A stretch of DNA of 24,313 bases. Origin: JAZLIC01 sp045617225. Lineage in GTDB: Bacteria; Bacillota; Clostridia; Monoglobales; Monoglobaceae. The notes below the pieces were generated by a model. The model worked only from the letters and a program-made list of their open reading frames with translations, made no database searches and had not been told where the DNA came from. A program made the translations under genes and the position numbers. Each line of letters starts with the position of its first letter. Position 1 is the stretch's first letter. The DNA is taken from contig JAZLIC010000146.1 of the NCBI GenBank assembly GCA_045617225.1, positions 1-24,313 on the forward strand, written 5' to 3'. Below, piece by piece: positions 15,121-24,110 of the stretch.

Positions 15121-16311
15121 CTATTTATATATTTCTTTTAAAAGATTTGTAAAATCATTAAAATTTGTAGCCATAATATAATTTTCAATTATTATATCAT
15201 CTACTTTATATTCTTTTAAAATATCTTCTATTTTTCTGTCAAATGTTCTTGCATCAACAACCAAAACCTGATTATATCCGCAAACAAGCCAAGGAATAAG
15301 TGCATTTGAATAAGAATCTTTTATAAGTAATAAAGTTCTCTTATTTTCACAAGCTGAATTTATTTCAATAAAAGGATGGTCGCCTGCTAAAAATAATTCA
15401 TATGAAGGTCCTTTTTCCGGACAGAAAATTTTTCCGTCATACTCAAAACGTTCACCCATTTTTCCTTTATAACTGTATGTTACAGGCTTCATTTCAATAT
15501 TATTTATGTCATTTATATAATAAAATATATTATCGGAAGCATTTTTAAGTGACGGAGTTTTTGCCTGTGCATAAAGATGTCCCAAAAAATTACTTTGCTT
15601 TCCTACCCAAAAATCTTCTATATTTAATTCAGGAAGGCTTATATCATCTGCAATTTTGTTATATGCGTAAAATGCACCGAGTGCCGTCCAATGATGGTCG
15701 GTATTAAAAAATATATATTCATTATTTTTATAATGCTTATTTAAAGTGTCAACAAGATTTATATTTTTTATTCTTTTATCCGAATTTTTATAGATATAAT
15801 TTATACTTTCAATCTCATCATCACCGACATTATATTTATTAAAAGCAATGCGTGTCGGAATAAGCATACTGTATAAGTTTGTATTCTCCGGCAAGTTTTT
15901 TGCATAAAAATCGAGCATTGATATATAATTTTCTCTTGCTTTTTCATCTTTATTATAAATTTCCATTACAGAGCTGTCTATAACCAAAAGCTGACCTTTG
16001 GTAGTTTCGCCAACCCCTAAATCACCTGATGTTTGAACTATTTTTCCATATCTTTCAATACCTTTAAATGTATCATATTTTGAAGATAAGTCGGTAAAAA
16101 TACTCCTGAATGCCACATTATCCGATAAATAATCTTCAAATTCACTGCTGAATATACCGGAAAATATATTTTCTCTTGATAAAGTCGGCATCTCTCTTAA
16201 AGCTCTGTTTTCAAGAACAGATGCTTTTTCATCCTTAGGAAGAAAAACTATTAACGAAAAGAAAATAAAAAGAAGTAATATAAAAGATATTACGGTAACT
16301 TTTGAGCGCAT
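15121..16311 (-). CDS. DHHW-family (AlgX/DltD-like) exported acyltransfer partner
   Basis: This protein is expected to sit on the outer face of the membrane and work with the MBOAT acyltransferase next to it to acetylate or acylate an extracellular polymer. The 396-aa product has a membrane anchor at residues 7-24 (VISFILLLFIFFSLIVFL) without a clear cleavage site. The conserved region ENRALREMP (34-42) is typical of the family. The eponymous motif is D205-H206-H207-W208 in FFNTDHHWTALGAFYAY. A conserved KDSYSNALIPWL block (331-342) probably holds the nucleophilic serine of an SGNH-like site. AAGGAGG at 16319-16325 overlaps the MBOAT stop, so the pair is co-transcribed. The polymer substrate is not encoded nearby. 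Confidence 0.85.
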   Translation of the reverse strand: MRSKVTVISFILLLFIFFSLIVFLPKDEKASVLENRALREMPTLSRENIFSGIFSSEFEDYLSDNVAFRSIFTDLSSKYDTFKGIERYGKIVQTSGDLGVGETTKGQLLVIDSSVMEIYNKDEKARENYISMLDFYAKNLPENTNLYSMLIPTRIAFNKYNVGDDEIESINYIYKNSDKRIKNINLVDTLNKHYKNNEYIFFNTDHHWTALGAFYAYNKIADDISLPELNIEDFWVGKQSNFLGHLYAQAKTPSLKNASDNIFYYINDINNIEMKPVTYSYKGKMGERFEYDGKIFCPEKGPSYELFLAGDHPFIEINSACENKRTLLLIKDSYSNALIPWLVCGYNQVLVVDARTFDRKIEDILKEYKVDDIIIENYIMATNFNDFTNLLKEIYK

Positions 16312-16323
16312 AGCTTAACCTCC

Positions 16324-17715
16324 TTAAAATCTAAAATACAAAAACGGATTAAATGATTGTCCTACAAGTAAAACAAAGCAAAGCGAAATGGAAAATACAA
16401 CAAAAACAGGTGTTATAAACGACCCTAAAACATCTGTATTGTAAAGCTTTTTAAATGAATTCTTAAAAAATGGTGTAGACGCAATCGCACAAATTACCAA
16501 AAGCCATATATTGTTGAGAATAGTTGAAACAGCGGTAAAATCTATAATCTTTCCCGTACCGCCGAAGGCGCATATAAACCAATTTTTAAGATTTTCAAAA
16601 TCGGTAAAGTAGAATAATGACCAACCTAAAACAACTATAACAAAGTTATAGATATATCCGAGTACATTCGGAAGATGCAAAAGCTTTCCGCCAAATGCCT
16701 TTTTTTCAATAATCAATAAAATTCCGTAGTAAAGTCCCCAAAGGATAAAGTTCCAGCTTGCGCCGTGCCAAAGACCTGTCAGCATCCATACGATTAAAAT
16801 ATTTAAAATTTGGTGTTTTCTGTTGCCGCCGAGGGGAATATAAACATAATCACGGAAAAAACTGCTGAGTGACATATGCCACCTACGCCAGAATTCGGTA
16901 ACGCTTTTTGAAGTATAAGGGTAGTTGAAGTTTTCAAGGAAGTCAAAGCCGAACATTCTTCCAAGACCGATAGCCATATCGGAATATCCCGAAAAGTCAA
17001 AGTATATTTGGAAAGTATATGCCAAAATTCCAACCCACGCCGAAAGGGCGGACGAGGATAAAAGGTTTCCGTCCAAAAGGGCGGTAGCGATTGCACCCGT
17101 GCCGTTGGCAAGTAAAACCTTTTTAAGCATACCTTGTGAAAAACGAAGGATACCATATTCAAACTTTTTAAAAGTAACCTCTCTGTCGTGCAGCTGTTTT
17201 TCAATATCAATATAGCGGACAATGGGCCCTGCAACCAACTGTGGGAACATTGAAACATAGCATAAGAAATCAAGAGGATTTTTTTGCACCTTTACTTCGT
17301 CACGGTACATATCTATTGTATAGGACAAGGTTTGGAAGGTGTAAAAAGAAATTCCGAGAGGGAGCGAAAATCCCCTGAACGGAATATTTAAGTTAAATAA
17401 AGCATTGATATTTTCTACGATAAAGCCGGAATATTTAAAAGTACAAAGAAGTCCCAAATTAAGTATAATAGAGGACAAAAGAGCGGCTTTTGCCTGCCAT
17501 CTGCCACGGTATAGATGGATAATATAACCGTTTACATAGTCAATTGCGGAACTAAATAAGAGGGCAAGCACCCAGACCGGTTCTCCCCATGCATAGAATA
17601 TAAGCGAAGCAATGACCAAAACGATGTTTCGCCAAGTTAAGTTTTTAGATGCAAAGTAAAAAGCAAAGGTGGTAATTAAAAATAAGCACAAAAACAAAAG
17701 ACTTGAAAAAACCAT
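16324..17715 (-). CDS. MBOAT-family O-acyltransferase (AlgI-like)
   Basis: This multi-pass membrane enzyme moves acyl or acetyl groups across the membrane for O-acylation of a cell-surface polysaccharide. The start is set at 17715: GGGAGGG (17722-17728) lies 6 nt ahead, and the predicted transcript begins near 17732, downstream of an in-frame ATG at 17748, which is therefore rejected. The product is 463 aa with about ten hydrophobic segments. Signatures are SLPLGISFYTFQTLSY, FPQLVAGPIVRY, QIYFDFSGYSDMAIGLG, FWRRWHMSLSSFFRDYVYIP and LGGNR. The catalytic histidine is in LTGLWHGASWNF (about residue 317). The DHHW partner follows after 12 nt. No glycosyltransferases or polymer genes adjoin, so the target is unknown. 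DltB is a relative, but no dltA or dltC is present. Confidence 0.93.
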   Translation of the reverse strand: MVFSSLLFLCLFLITTFAFYFASKNLTWRNIVLVIASLIFYAWGEPVWVLALLFSSAIDYVNGYIIHLYRGRWQAKAALLSSIILNLGLLCTFKYSGFIVENINALFNLNIPFRGFSLPLGISFYTFQTLSYTIDMYRDEVKVQKNPLDFLCYVSMFPQLVAGPIVRYIDIEKQLHDREVTFKKFEYGILRFSQGMLKKVLLANGTGAIATALLDGNLLSSSALSAWVGILAYTFQIYFDFSGYSDMAIGLGRMFGFDFLENFNYPYTSKSVTEFWRRWHMSLSSFFRDYVYIPLGGNRKHQILNILIVWMLTGLWHGASWNFILWGLYYGILLIIEKKAFGGKLLHLPNVLGYIYNFVIVVLGWSLFYFTDFENLKNWFICAFGGTGKIIDFTAVSTILNNIWLLVICAIASTPFFKNSFKKLYNTDVLGSFITPVFVVFSISLCFVLLVGQSFNPFLYFRF

Positions 17716-17738
17716 CTTTAACCCTCCCATGATAAAAA

Positions 17739-17767
17739 ATTTTATCATAAGTTTTATCTAATGTCAA
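17739..17767 (-). promoter_or_regulatory. Promoter of the MBOAT/DHHW unit
   Basis: On the minus strand a perfect TTGACA (17767-17762), a 17-bp spacer and TAAAAT (17744-17739) are seen. A 9-bp palindrome, ATGATAAAA with TTTTATCAT (17729-17748), overlaps the -10 box and predicted start site, and could be an operator; that is inference. Confidence 0.75.
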
Positions 17768-17902
17768 ATTCACGATTTCTATGTCGTTATATCCTGTGTT
17801 AAATTCTGAAAAACTGTATATATTATCATAGTAACCCTTGATTTCACGCATTATTCACAAAAAAAGGGCGTGTACTTTGTGCAGGATTTAATAAAGAAAA
17901 AA

Positions 17903-17931
17903 TAGACAAAAATGTTAGAAGGTGCTATAAT
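17903..17931 (+). promoter_or_regulatory. Promoter of the glycogen operon
   Basis: TAGACA (17903-17908), a 17-bp spacer and a perfect TATAAT (17926-17931) lie about 64 bp ahead of the glgB start. No other promoter-like sequence is needed for glgC, glgD or glgA, which follow with short gaps. Confidence 0.75.
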
Positions 17932-17994
17932 AGAATTGTGGAATTTTAATATATGATTACTTTTTGCAATTATATTAACAGGAGGATTTTTAAA

Positions 17995-19926
17995 GTGCGT
18001 AAAAAAATTACAGAAGATTTAAAGCAAAATTCCTATATAGACGAAAACGCAATGTACCTCTTTAATCAAGGTAAAAATTACGAGAGTTATCGGATTTTGG
18101 GTGCGCACAAGGACATATCTCCCGAAGGGAAAAGCGGCTATCGCTTTGGTGTTTGGGCACCTAATGCAAAGAGCGTATCGGTTGTTTGCGACCAAAACGG
18201 TTGGGACAGAGGCGAGGGCGCTATGTATAAACATTCTTCCACGGGGATTTGGGAGATATTTATTGAGGGCGTGACCGAGGGACAGTGCTATAAGTTCAGC
18301 ATTGAAACATTAAAGGGCGAAATAATGCTTAAAATCGACCCCTTTGCCTTTTATTCGGAGGTCAGACCGCAGAATGCGTCAATTACGGCAGACCTGACAT
18401 ATAAATGGAAGGACGAAAAGTGGCTTGAAAAGAGGGCGGCAACCGCACCCTATGATAAGCCGATAAATATTTACGAGATGCACGTTGCGTCCTGGAAAAC
18501 TCATGACGACGGAAGCTTTTTAACCTATCGGGAGCTTGCAAAGGAGCTTGTGCCGTATGTAAAGAAGATGGGTTATACACATATAGAGCTGATGCCTATT
18601 GCCGAGTTCCCCTTTGACGGAAGCTGGGGTTATCAGATTACGGGCTATTACAGTGCGAACAGCAGGTTCGGTTCCCCTGCCGACCTTAAATACTTTATAG
18701 ATTGTTGTCATCAAAACGGAATCGGCGTATTGATGGATTGGGTTCCTGCTCACTTTCCCAAGGACGCATACGCCCTTGCCCGTTTTGACGGAACCTGCCT
18801 TTTTGAGCATCCGGACAGCAGACGGGGAGAGCATTTTGAATGGGGGACTTTGGTCTTTGACTGGACAAAGACGGAGATACACTCCTTCCTTATTTCAAAC
18901 GCTCTGTTCTGGCTTGGCGAATATCATATGGACGGACTCAGGGTTGATGCGGTTTCAAGTATGCTTTACTTAGACTACAATCGCAAAGACGGCGAGTGGA
19001 TACCTAACAAGTACGGCGGCAAGGAGAATTTAGAGGCGATTGACTTTTTAAGGGAGCTTAACATAGCGGTCTTTGAGAGATTTCCGAATGTGCTTATGAT
19101 AGCGGAGGAGTCTACCGCCTTCGGCGGTGTTACCGCTCCTGCACATGAGGGCGGACTTGGCTTTAACTATAAATGGAATATGGGTTGGATGCACGATGTT
19201 TTGGACTATATGCAATGCGACCCATTGTTCAGGAAGGGAAACCACAACAAGCTTACCTTCCCTATGATGTACGCTTTTGCGGAGAATTATATCTTAGCAC
19301 TCTCTCATGATGAGGTTGTCCACGGAAAGCGGTCACTTATTGATAAGATGTGGGGCACATATGAGGAGAAGTTTGCACAGCTTCGGTTGCTATATGCCTT
19401 TATGTATGCACATCCGGGCAAAAAGCTTTTGTTTATGGGCGGCGAGTTTGCGCAGTTTGTGGAATGGAAGTATGACGAGCAGCTTGATTGGTTACTTTTT
19501 GATTATGAGCTTCACAGGAAGATGGCGGACTATACCGCAACTCTTGGGCGTATATATAAGGAGAACCCTTCTCTTTATGAGATAGAGAGAGAGCAGGGGG
19601 ACAAGTGGCACGGCTTTATGTGGCTTAACGCATCTGATGCGGATAACAGCGTACTGTCCTTTATGCGTCAAAGCAGGGACAGAGAAAATAAAATTGCGGT
19701 AATAATTAACTTCACACCGGTGGAACGCCAAAAATATATTCTGGGCGTGCCGGAGCCGGGACAGTATGAAGTTATAATGAGCACTAATGCAGTCGGATTT
19801 GGCGGTGACGGAAAGGGAAGCAGAAAATGTATTGCCAAAAAGAAACCGTATGGCGGTTTTCCGTATTCCATAGAGGTTACATTGCCTCCGCTTACGGCGG
19901 TGTATATGAAGCATAGATCAGTTTAA
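17995..19926 (+). CDS. glgB: 1,4-alpha-glucan (glycogen) branching enzyme
   Basis: GlgB cuts alpha-1,4 glucan chains and re-attaches them by alpha-1,6 links. A GTG at 17995 is taken as start because GGAGG (17981-17985) lies 9 nt before it; an upstream in-frame ATG at 17953 has no such site. The 643-aa product has an N-terminal CBM48 domain (about 34-120, FGVWAPNAKSVSVVCDQNGW), a GH13 barrel and a C-terminal beta domain. The GH13 regions are complete: I, MDWVPAHFP (Asp248, His253); II, GLRVDAVSS (nucleophile Asp318); III, MIAEES (acid/base Glu371); IV, LSHDEVVHGK (His438, Asp439). It is first in the glg operon, with glgC 15 nt downstream. The early residues (KKITEDLKQN) are poorly conserved. 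Confidence 0.97.
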   Translation: MRKKITEDLKQNSYIDENAMYLFNQGKNYESYRILGAHKDISPEGKSGYRFGVWAPNAKSVSVVCDQNGWDRGEGAMYKHSSTGIWEIFIEGVTEGQCYKFSIETLKGEIMLKIDPFAFYSEVRPQNASITADLTYKWKDEKWLEKRAATAPYDKPINIYEMHVASWKTHDDGSFLTYRELAKELVPYVKKMGYTHIELMPIAEFPFDGSWGYQITGYYSANSRFGSPADLKYFIDCCHQNGIGVLMDWVPAHFPKDAYALARFDGTCLFEHPDSRRGEHFEWGTLVFDWTKTEIHSFLISNALFWLGEYHMDGLRVDAVSSMLYLDYNRKDGEWIPNKYGGKENLEAIDFLRELNIAVFERFPNVLMIAEESTAFGGVTAPAHEGGLGFNYKWNMGWMHDVLDYMQCDPLFRKGNHNKLTFPMMYAFAENYILALSHDEVVHGKRSLIDKMWGTYEEKFAQLRLLYAFMYAHPGKKLLFMGGEFAQFVEWKYDEQLDWLLFDYELHRKMADYTATLGRIYKENPSLYEIEREQGDKWHGFMWLNASDADNSVLSFMRQSRDRENKIAVIINFTPVERQKYILGVPEPGQYEVIMSTNAVGFGGDGKGSRKCIAKKKPYGGFPYSIEVTLPPLTAVYMKHRSV

Positions 19927-19941
19927 GAAAGGGATGTTCAT

Positions 19942-21183
19942 ATGAAATCAAAAGAATGTGTAGCTATGATTTTGGCAGGCGGTCAGGGAAGCCGACTCGG
20001 AATTCTTACCAAAAATGTAGCAAAACCGGCAGTACCGTTTGGGGGCAAGTATCGAATAATTGATTTTCCGCTGAGTAACTGTACCCATTCGGGAATTGAT
20101 ACGGTCGGCGTGCTTACCCAATATCAGCCGCTTGAACTTAATACTTATATAGGAAGCGGTCAGCCGTGGGATTTAGACCGAAGCGGCGGCGGTGTCTATG
20201 TCCTGCCTCCGTATACCTCTGCGGAGAAGGGCGAATGGTACAAGGGTACTGCGAATGCAATTTATCAAAACCTTGGGTTTATTGAGCAATTTAACCCCAA
20301 GTATGTGCTGGTGTTGTCCGGCGACCATATTTATAAGATGGACTACAACAAGATGTTAAAGCAGCATAAAAAGGCAAACGCAGATGCGACTATTGCAGTT
20401 ATCGGCGTTCCGTGGGACGAGGCGTCACGATTTGGTATAATGAACACCGACGAGGAAATGAATATTATCGAGTTTGAAGAAAAGCCGAAGGAGCCAAAGA
20501 GCAACCTTGCATCTATGGGTGTATATGTTTTCAGTTGGGACGTTCTTAAAAAGTACCTGACCGAGGACGAGAATGACCCCAACTCCGATAACGACTTCGG
20601 AAAGAACGTTATTCCGGCAATGATGAATGACGGATTGAAGCTGGTTGCTCATCGTTTTGACGGATATTGGAAAGATGTTGGTACCATTCAGAGCCTTTGG
20701 GAAGCGAATATGGAGCTTCTGGATGATGTTCCCGCTTGTCAGATTGATGACCCGGATTGGCGAATTTACGGTAAGAATCCGAACAAGCCGCCACAGTACG
20801 TATCGGCTGACGCTGTCCTTAAAAACAGCTATATTACCGAGGGTTGTGAGATTGAAGGCAGAGTAGAACGCTCTATCATTTTTGAAGGGGTTGTAATCGA
20901 AGAAGGAGCGGAGATTACCGATTCCGTAATCTTCCCCGGGGCGCATATCAAGAAAGATGCAAAGGTTGCAAAATCTATTATCGGTACAAATACTTGTATA
21001 GGTGAAGGTGCATATATAGGTGACGACAGTGATGATGCAAACAAGGCTTATATAAATGAGAAGATTTGTACGGATAATATCACCTTGATAGGTTCAGAGC
21101 TTTGCGTTGGTGACGGCGTAAAGGTGGCAGTCTGCTCAATGGTGACAGAGTGTATCCCGGAAGTTAAGAAAGGCGGTAAGTAA
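19942..21183 (+). CDS. glgC: Glucose-1-phosphate adenylyltransferase, catalytic subunit
   Basis: GlgC makes ADP-glucose from ATP and glucose-1-phosphate, the committed step of glycogen synthesis. The 413-aa product has LAGGQGSRL (11-19) for nucleotide binding, then KPAVPFGGKYRIIDFPLSNC. SGDHIYKMDY (126-135) carries the catalytic Asp128, FEEKP the sugar-phosphate site, and FDGYWKDVGTIQSLWEAN the region before the left-handed beta-helix. The helix hexapeptides run from about 290 to the end (SIIFEGVVIEEGAEI, SVIFPGAHIKK). GAAAGGGA lies 9-10 nt ahead of the ATG. It ends one base before the glgD ATG, so the two subunits are made together, as expected if they assemble into mixed tetramers. All key residues appear intact. 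Confidence 0.97.
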   Translation: MKSKECVAMILAGGQGSRLGILTKNVAKPAVPFGGKYRIIDFPLSNCTHSGIDTVGVLTQYQPLELNTYIGSGQPWDLDRSGGGVYVLPPYTSAEKGEWYKGTANAIYQNLGFIEQFNPKYVLVLSGDHIYKMDYNKMLKQHKKANADATIAVIGVPWDEASRFGIMNTDEEMNIIEFEEKPKEPKSNLASMGVYVFSWDVLKKYLTEDENDPNSDNDFGKNVIPAMMNDGLKLVAHRFDGYWKDVGTIQSLWEANMELLDDVPACQIDDPDWRIYGKNPNKPPQYVSADAVLKNSYITEGCEIEGRVERSIIFEGVVIEEGAEITDSVIFPGAHIKKDAKVAKSIIGTNTCIGEGAYIGDDSDDANKAYINEKICTDNITLIGSELCVGDGVKVAVCSMVTECIPEVKKGGK

Positions 21184-21184
21184 A

Positions 21185-22315
21185 ATGAAGAATGATATGC
21201 TTGGTTTGATTTTTGCGTCAAATCCGGAAGCGAGTATGGGTGAGCTTACAAGTAAGCGTTCTCTTGCGGCAGTTCCGGTAGGCGGCAGATATCGTATAAT
21301 TGATTTTATGCTTTCAAATATGGTAAACTCTCACATAGTAAAGGTGGGTATAACCACTCCGCCTAACTACCGTTCCCTGACTGACCATTTAGGTACAGGT
21401 AAGGATTGGGACCTCGATAGAAAGGAAAACGGTCTTTATATCCTTCCGCCGCAGGACTTTGGCGAAGGTACGGCAGAGACTATGGGCGGTGTTGACGTTA
21501 TCCGCGGTGTTACGCACTTCCTGGAAAAGAGCCGTCAGGAGTACGTTTTGGTAACAGATTGTAATATTATCTGTAATATGAACTTTGAAGATGCTCTTGC
21601 AAAGCATATAGAAGAAGCGGCGGACATTACTTTGTTCTATTATAAGAATGCTGCTGTCCCCAAAAATGACTTAAAGCGTAATATCTTTATGCAGGTTGAT
21701 GAAGACGGCATAGTTACCGATTTGCAGGTTTATCCCATAAAGCAGACATCGGATAATGTTTATATGCACGCATTTATAATGAGCAGAGAAATGTTGCTTG
21801 ACTTGATTTCAGATGCGGCGGCACACGGTAAACATTCCTTGCCGAAGGAGGTATTCTTGCCAAACCTTAACAGCCTTAAAGTTTGCGCTTATGAGTTTAC
21901 GGGCTACCGAAAGAAGATAGAGAGTATACAGTCGTACTTCTCATTTAATTTAGAGCTTTTGGATAAGGACGTCAGAAATGAGCTTTTCGGCTTGGAGAAT
22001 GACCGTCCTGTCTACACAAAGATTAAGGATATGGTTCCTACAAAATACGGAAAGGATAACACGGTTGTAAACTCGTTTATTGCCGACGGTTGCGTTATCG
22101 AGGGAGATGTTAAAAACTCTATCCTTTTCCGCGGCGTGCGTGTGGGCAAGGGAGCAAAGATAGAAAATTGCATATTGATGCAGAATTCGCAGGTAATGGA
22201 GAATTGCTTGCTTGAAAATGTTGTCTTTGACAAGAATGTTGTTCTCCGCAGCGGCAGAAAGCTTGTCGGTCAGGACACATATCCTATGGTAATCAGTAAA
22301 AATAAGGTTGTATAA
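21185..22315 (+). CDS. glgD: GlgD, non-canonical partner subunit of ADP-glucose pyrophosphorylase
   Basis: GlgD is a GlgC paralogue found in Bacillota. It modulates GlgC in a heterotetramer and has little activity alone in species studied. The 376-aa product keeps the fold: VPVGGRYRIIDFMLSN (31-46), GKDWDLDRKENGLYILPP, and a C-terminal hexapeptide helix (NSILFRGVRVGKGAKI, NCILMQNSQV). The GlgC nucleotide loop GGxGxRL is missing; residues 8-25 read LIFASNPEASMGELTSKR. The SGDH block is VTDCN, where Asp125 survives but the following His does not. That degeneration is the family norm, not damage. It starts one base after the glgC stop. glgA follows after 35 nt with its own strong ribosome binding site. 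Confidence 0.95.
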   Translation: MKNDMLGLIFASNPEASMGELTSKRSLAAVPVGGRYRIIDFMLSNMVNSHIVKVGITTPPNYRSLTDHLGTGKDWDLDRKENGLYILPPQDFGEGTAETMGGVDVIRGVTHFLEKSRQEYVLVTDCNIICNMNFEDALAKHIEEAADITLFYYKNAAVPKNDLKRNIFMQVDEDGIVTDLQVYPIKQTSDNVYMHAFIMSREMLLDLISDAAAHGKHSLPKEVFLPNLNSLKVCAYEFTGYRKKIESIQSYFSFNLELLDKDVRNELFGLENDRPVYTKIKDMVPTKYGKDNTVVNSFIADGCVIEGDVKNSILFRGVRVGKGAKIENCILMQNSQVMENCLLENVVFDKNVVLRSGRKLVGQDTYPMVISKNKVV

Positions 22316-22350
22316 TTACTGCTTGTGGTTGTGACAGAGGAGGAGATTTT

Positions 22351-23784
22351 ATGAGTAAGATTTTAATGGTATCATCAGAGGTTTCGCCTTTTGCAAAAAC
22401 AGGCGGTCTTGGTGATGTTTTGGGCTCACTTCCGCCCGCCCTTGCAAAGGCAGGCGATGATGTGCGTGTGGTTATGCCGAAGTACGGCTGCATACCGCAA
22501 AAGTTTTGCGAGCAGATGAAGTTTGAGTTTTATATTTATATCCCTTTGGGTTGGCGTAAGAAGTATTGCGGCGTTTTCTCATTGGTGAAAGACGGCGTTA
22601 CCTATTACTTTATAGATAACGAGTACTATTTCGGCGACCCGTATCTGTATAAATGGAATGATTTGGAACGTTTCGCCTTCTTTGACAAGGCGGCACTTGA
22701 AATCCTTAAAAACCTTGATTTTAAGCCGGACATTATCCACTGTCACGATTGGCAGACAGGTATGGTGCCCGTTGTACTGAACGCCTACTATCATAATGAT
22801 GAGTTCTATCAGGGGATAAAGACAATCTTCACTATCCATAACCTGCGTTATCAGGGCATTTATTCTATGGATGTTGTGGCGGACTTCTTCTCATTGGACA
22901 GAGGGTTCTTTACAAATGACAAGTTAGAGTTCCACGGTTGTGCAAACCTTTTAAAGGGCGGAATTGTATATTCCGATTATGTGACAACGGTCAGTCCGAC
23001 TTATGCGGAGGAGATAAAGACACCTCTCGGCGGCGAGAATCTGGACGGACTTCTCTCGGCAAGGAGCGGTCAGCTCTTTGGTATCTTAAACGGTATTGAC
23101 TATGGGGAGTATAATCCGAAAAATGACCCGTATATATATGATAACTATGACGCAAGGAACATTATCTCCAAAAAGAAGGAGAACAAGGCAAAACTTCAAG
23201 AGCAACTCGGACTTCCCGTGGACAGAGAAAAGGCAATGATAGGCATTATATCACGACTTGTTGACCAGAAAGGCTTTGACCTCATTGCAGCGGCAATGGG
23301 CGAGCTTATGGAAATGGATATACAGATTGTTGTCCTCGGTACGGGCGAGAGCAAGTACGAGGATTTGTTCCGAAATACGGCGTGGTATCATCCGGATAAG
23401 ATGTCGGCAAATATTATGTTCAGTAACGAGATGGCGCATAAAATTTACGCTTCTGCCGATATATTCCTGATGCCGTCATTGTTTGAGCCTTGCGGACTGA
23501 GTCAGATTATATCCCTGGCATACGGAACTATTCCGCTTGTGCGTGAAACAGGCGGTCTTAAAGACACAATTCATCCGTATAACGAGTTCACCGGCGAAGG
23601 TAACGGATTTAGCTTTGCACCGTACAATGCAAGCGATATGGTGCATACTCTGCGCCTTGCCCTCAAATTCTTTGCGGATAAGACGGTATGGAATCCGCTT
23701 ATAAAGAAGGCGCTTAAAGAGGACTTCTCTTGGGATACCTCCGCAAAAATTTACAGGGAACTGTATAGCCGGTTGATAGGATAA
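22351..23784 (+). CDS. glgA: Glycogen synthase (ADP-glucose type, GT5)
   Basis: GlgA transfers glucose from ADP-glucose to the non-reducing end of alpha-1,4 glucan. The 477-aa length matches bacterial GT5 enzymes. KTGGLGDVLGSLP (16-28) is the substrate loop with Lys16. HCHDWQTGM (130-138) and TIHNLRYQG, holding His163, close the N-terminal Rossmann domain. The C-terminal domain shows IGIISRLVDQKGFDL (Arg302, Lys307), FEPCGLSQI with Glu379, and TGGLKDTI, all expected GT-B active-site elements. GGAGGAG at 22338-22344 is an excellent ribosome binding site 6 nt from the ATG. It is the last gene of glgBCDA. The 3'-UTR repeat element and a terminator follow. No phosphorylase or debranching gene is in the window. 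Confidence 0.97.
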   Translation: MSKILMVSSEVSPFAKTGGLGDVLGSLPPALAKAGDDVRVVMPKYGCIPQKFCEQMKFEFYIYIPLGWRKKYCGVFSLVKDGVTYYFIDNEYYFGDPYLYKWNDLERFAFFDKAALEILKNLDFKPDIIHCHDWQTGMVPVVLNAYYHNDEFYQGIKTIFTIHNLRYQGIYSMDVVADFFSLDRGFFTNDKLEFHGCANLLKGGIVYSDYVTTVSPTYAEEIKTPLGGENLDGLLSARSGQLFGILNGIDYGEYNPKNDPYIYDNYDARNIISKKKENKAKLQEQLGLPVDREKAMIGIISRLVDQKGFDLIAAAMGELMEMDIQIVVLGTGESKYEDLFRNTAWYHPDKMSANIMFSNEMAHKIYASADIFLMPSLFEPCGLSQIISLAYGTIPLVRETGGLKDTIHPYNEFTGEGNGFSFAPYNASDMVHTLRLALKFFADKTVWNPLIKKALKEDFSWDTSAKIYRELYSRLIG

Positions 23785-23800
23785 GTATATGGGCGGGAAT

Positions 23801-23928
23801 GATAAAAAGCTCAGACCGCTAAAAGACAGAAGTGTCTTTTAGCTATGAACAAACTACACCTCTCGGCGTACCCTATGTACGCCTTCGGGTTAGGTTTGCC
23901 CATTCTGAACATTTTTACCTATTCCCTT
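23801..23928 (+). repeat. 3'-UTR structured repeat element, copy 2 (downstream of glgA)
   Basis: This is the longest copy, starting 16 nt after the glgA stop. A first hairpin is a perfect 11-bp stem, GCTAAAAGACA (23818-23828) with TGTCTTTTAGC (23833-23843); in copy 1 it is shortened to a 7-bp version. The 52-nt core 23847-23898 is identical to copy 1 and folds around GGCGTAC/GTACGCC. TCAGA at 23811-23815 can pair with TCTGA at 23904-23908 to close the unit, where copy 1 instead offers CGGAC/GTCCG. A 62-codon frame through it is not conserved in the other copies and is not credible as a gene. Confidence 0.75.
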
Positions 23929-23945
23929 CAAAAACGAGCTGTTTT

Positions 23946-23978
23946 AAACGGGCGGTCCCTATGTGGCCGCCCGTTTTT
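23946..23978 (+). terminator. Rho-independent terminator of the glycogen operon
   Basis: AAACGGGCGG (23946-23955) pairs with CCGCCCGTTT (23967-23976), and five T run from 23974 to 23978. Its stem and its CCTATGT loop match the REP-like hairpins at 2776-2881, but GTAG is absent. It looks like a repeat hairpin acting as a terminator. Confidence 0.85.
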
Positions 23979-24110
23979 GCGTGCCGTCTTCGGTTGTGAA
24001 AATTTTTTTATTGCTGTATTTTGCATATTGTAAATTTTTTCTTAAAGTGATATAATCAAAATATATTATTGGATTTTTTAGCGGCGTTGGCAACCCACCG
24101 CCGGAAACCC

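Noticed and set aside
17716..17748. Upstream ATG for the MBOAT protein at 17748
   Set aside because: It lies upstream of the predicted transcription start, and the GGGAGGG ribosome binding site points to the ATG at 17715.
21185..22315. glgD as a decayed glgC copy
   Set aside because: Loss of the GGxGxRL loop is normal for the GlgD family, the frame is intact and its place directly after glgC is conserved.
23845..24033. A 62-codon frame after glgA
   Set aside because: It runs through the 3'-UTR element and the terminator hairpin; the matching frame is not kept in the other copies.
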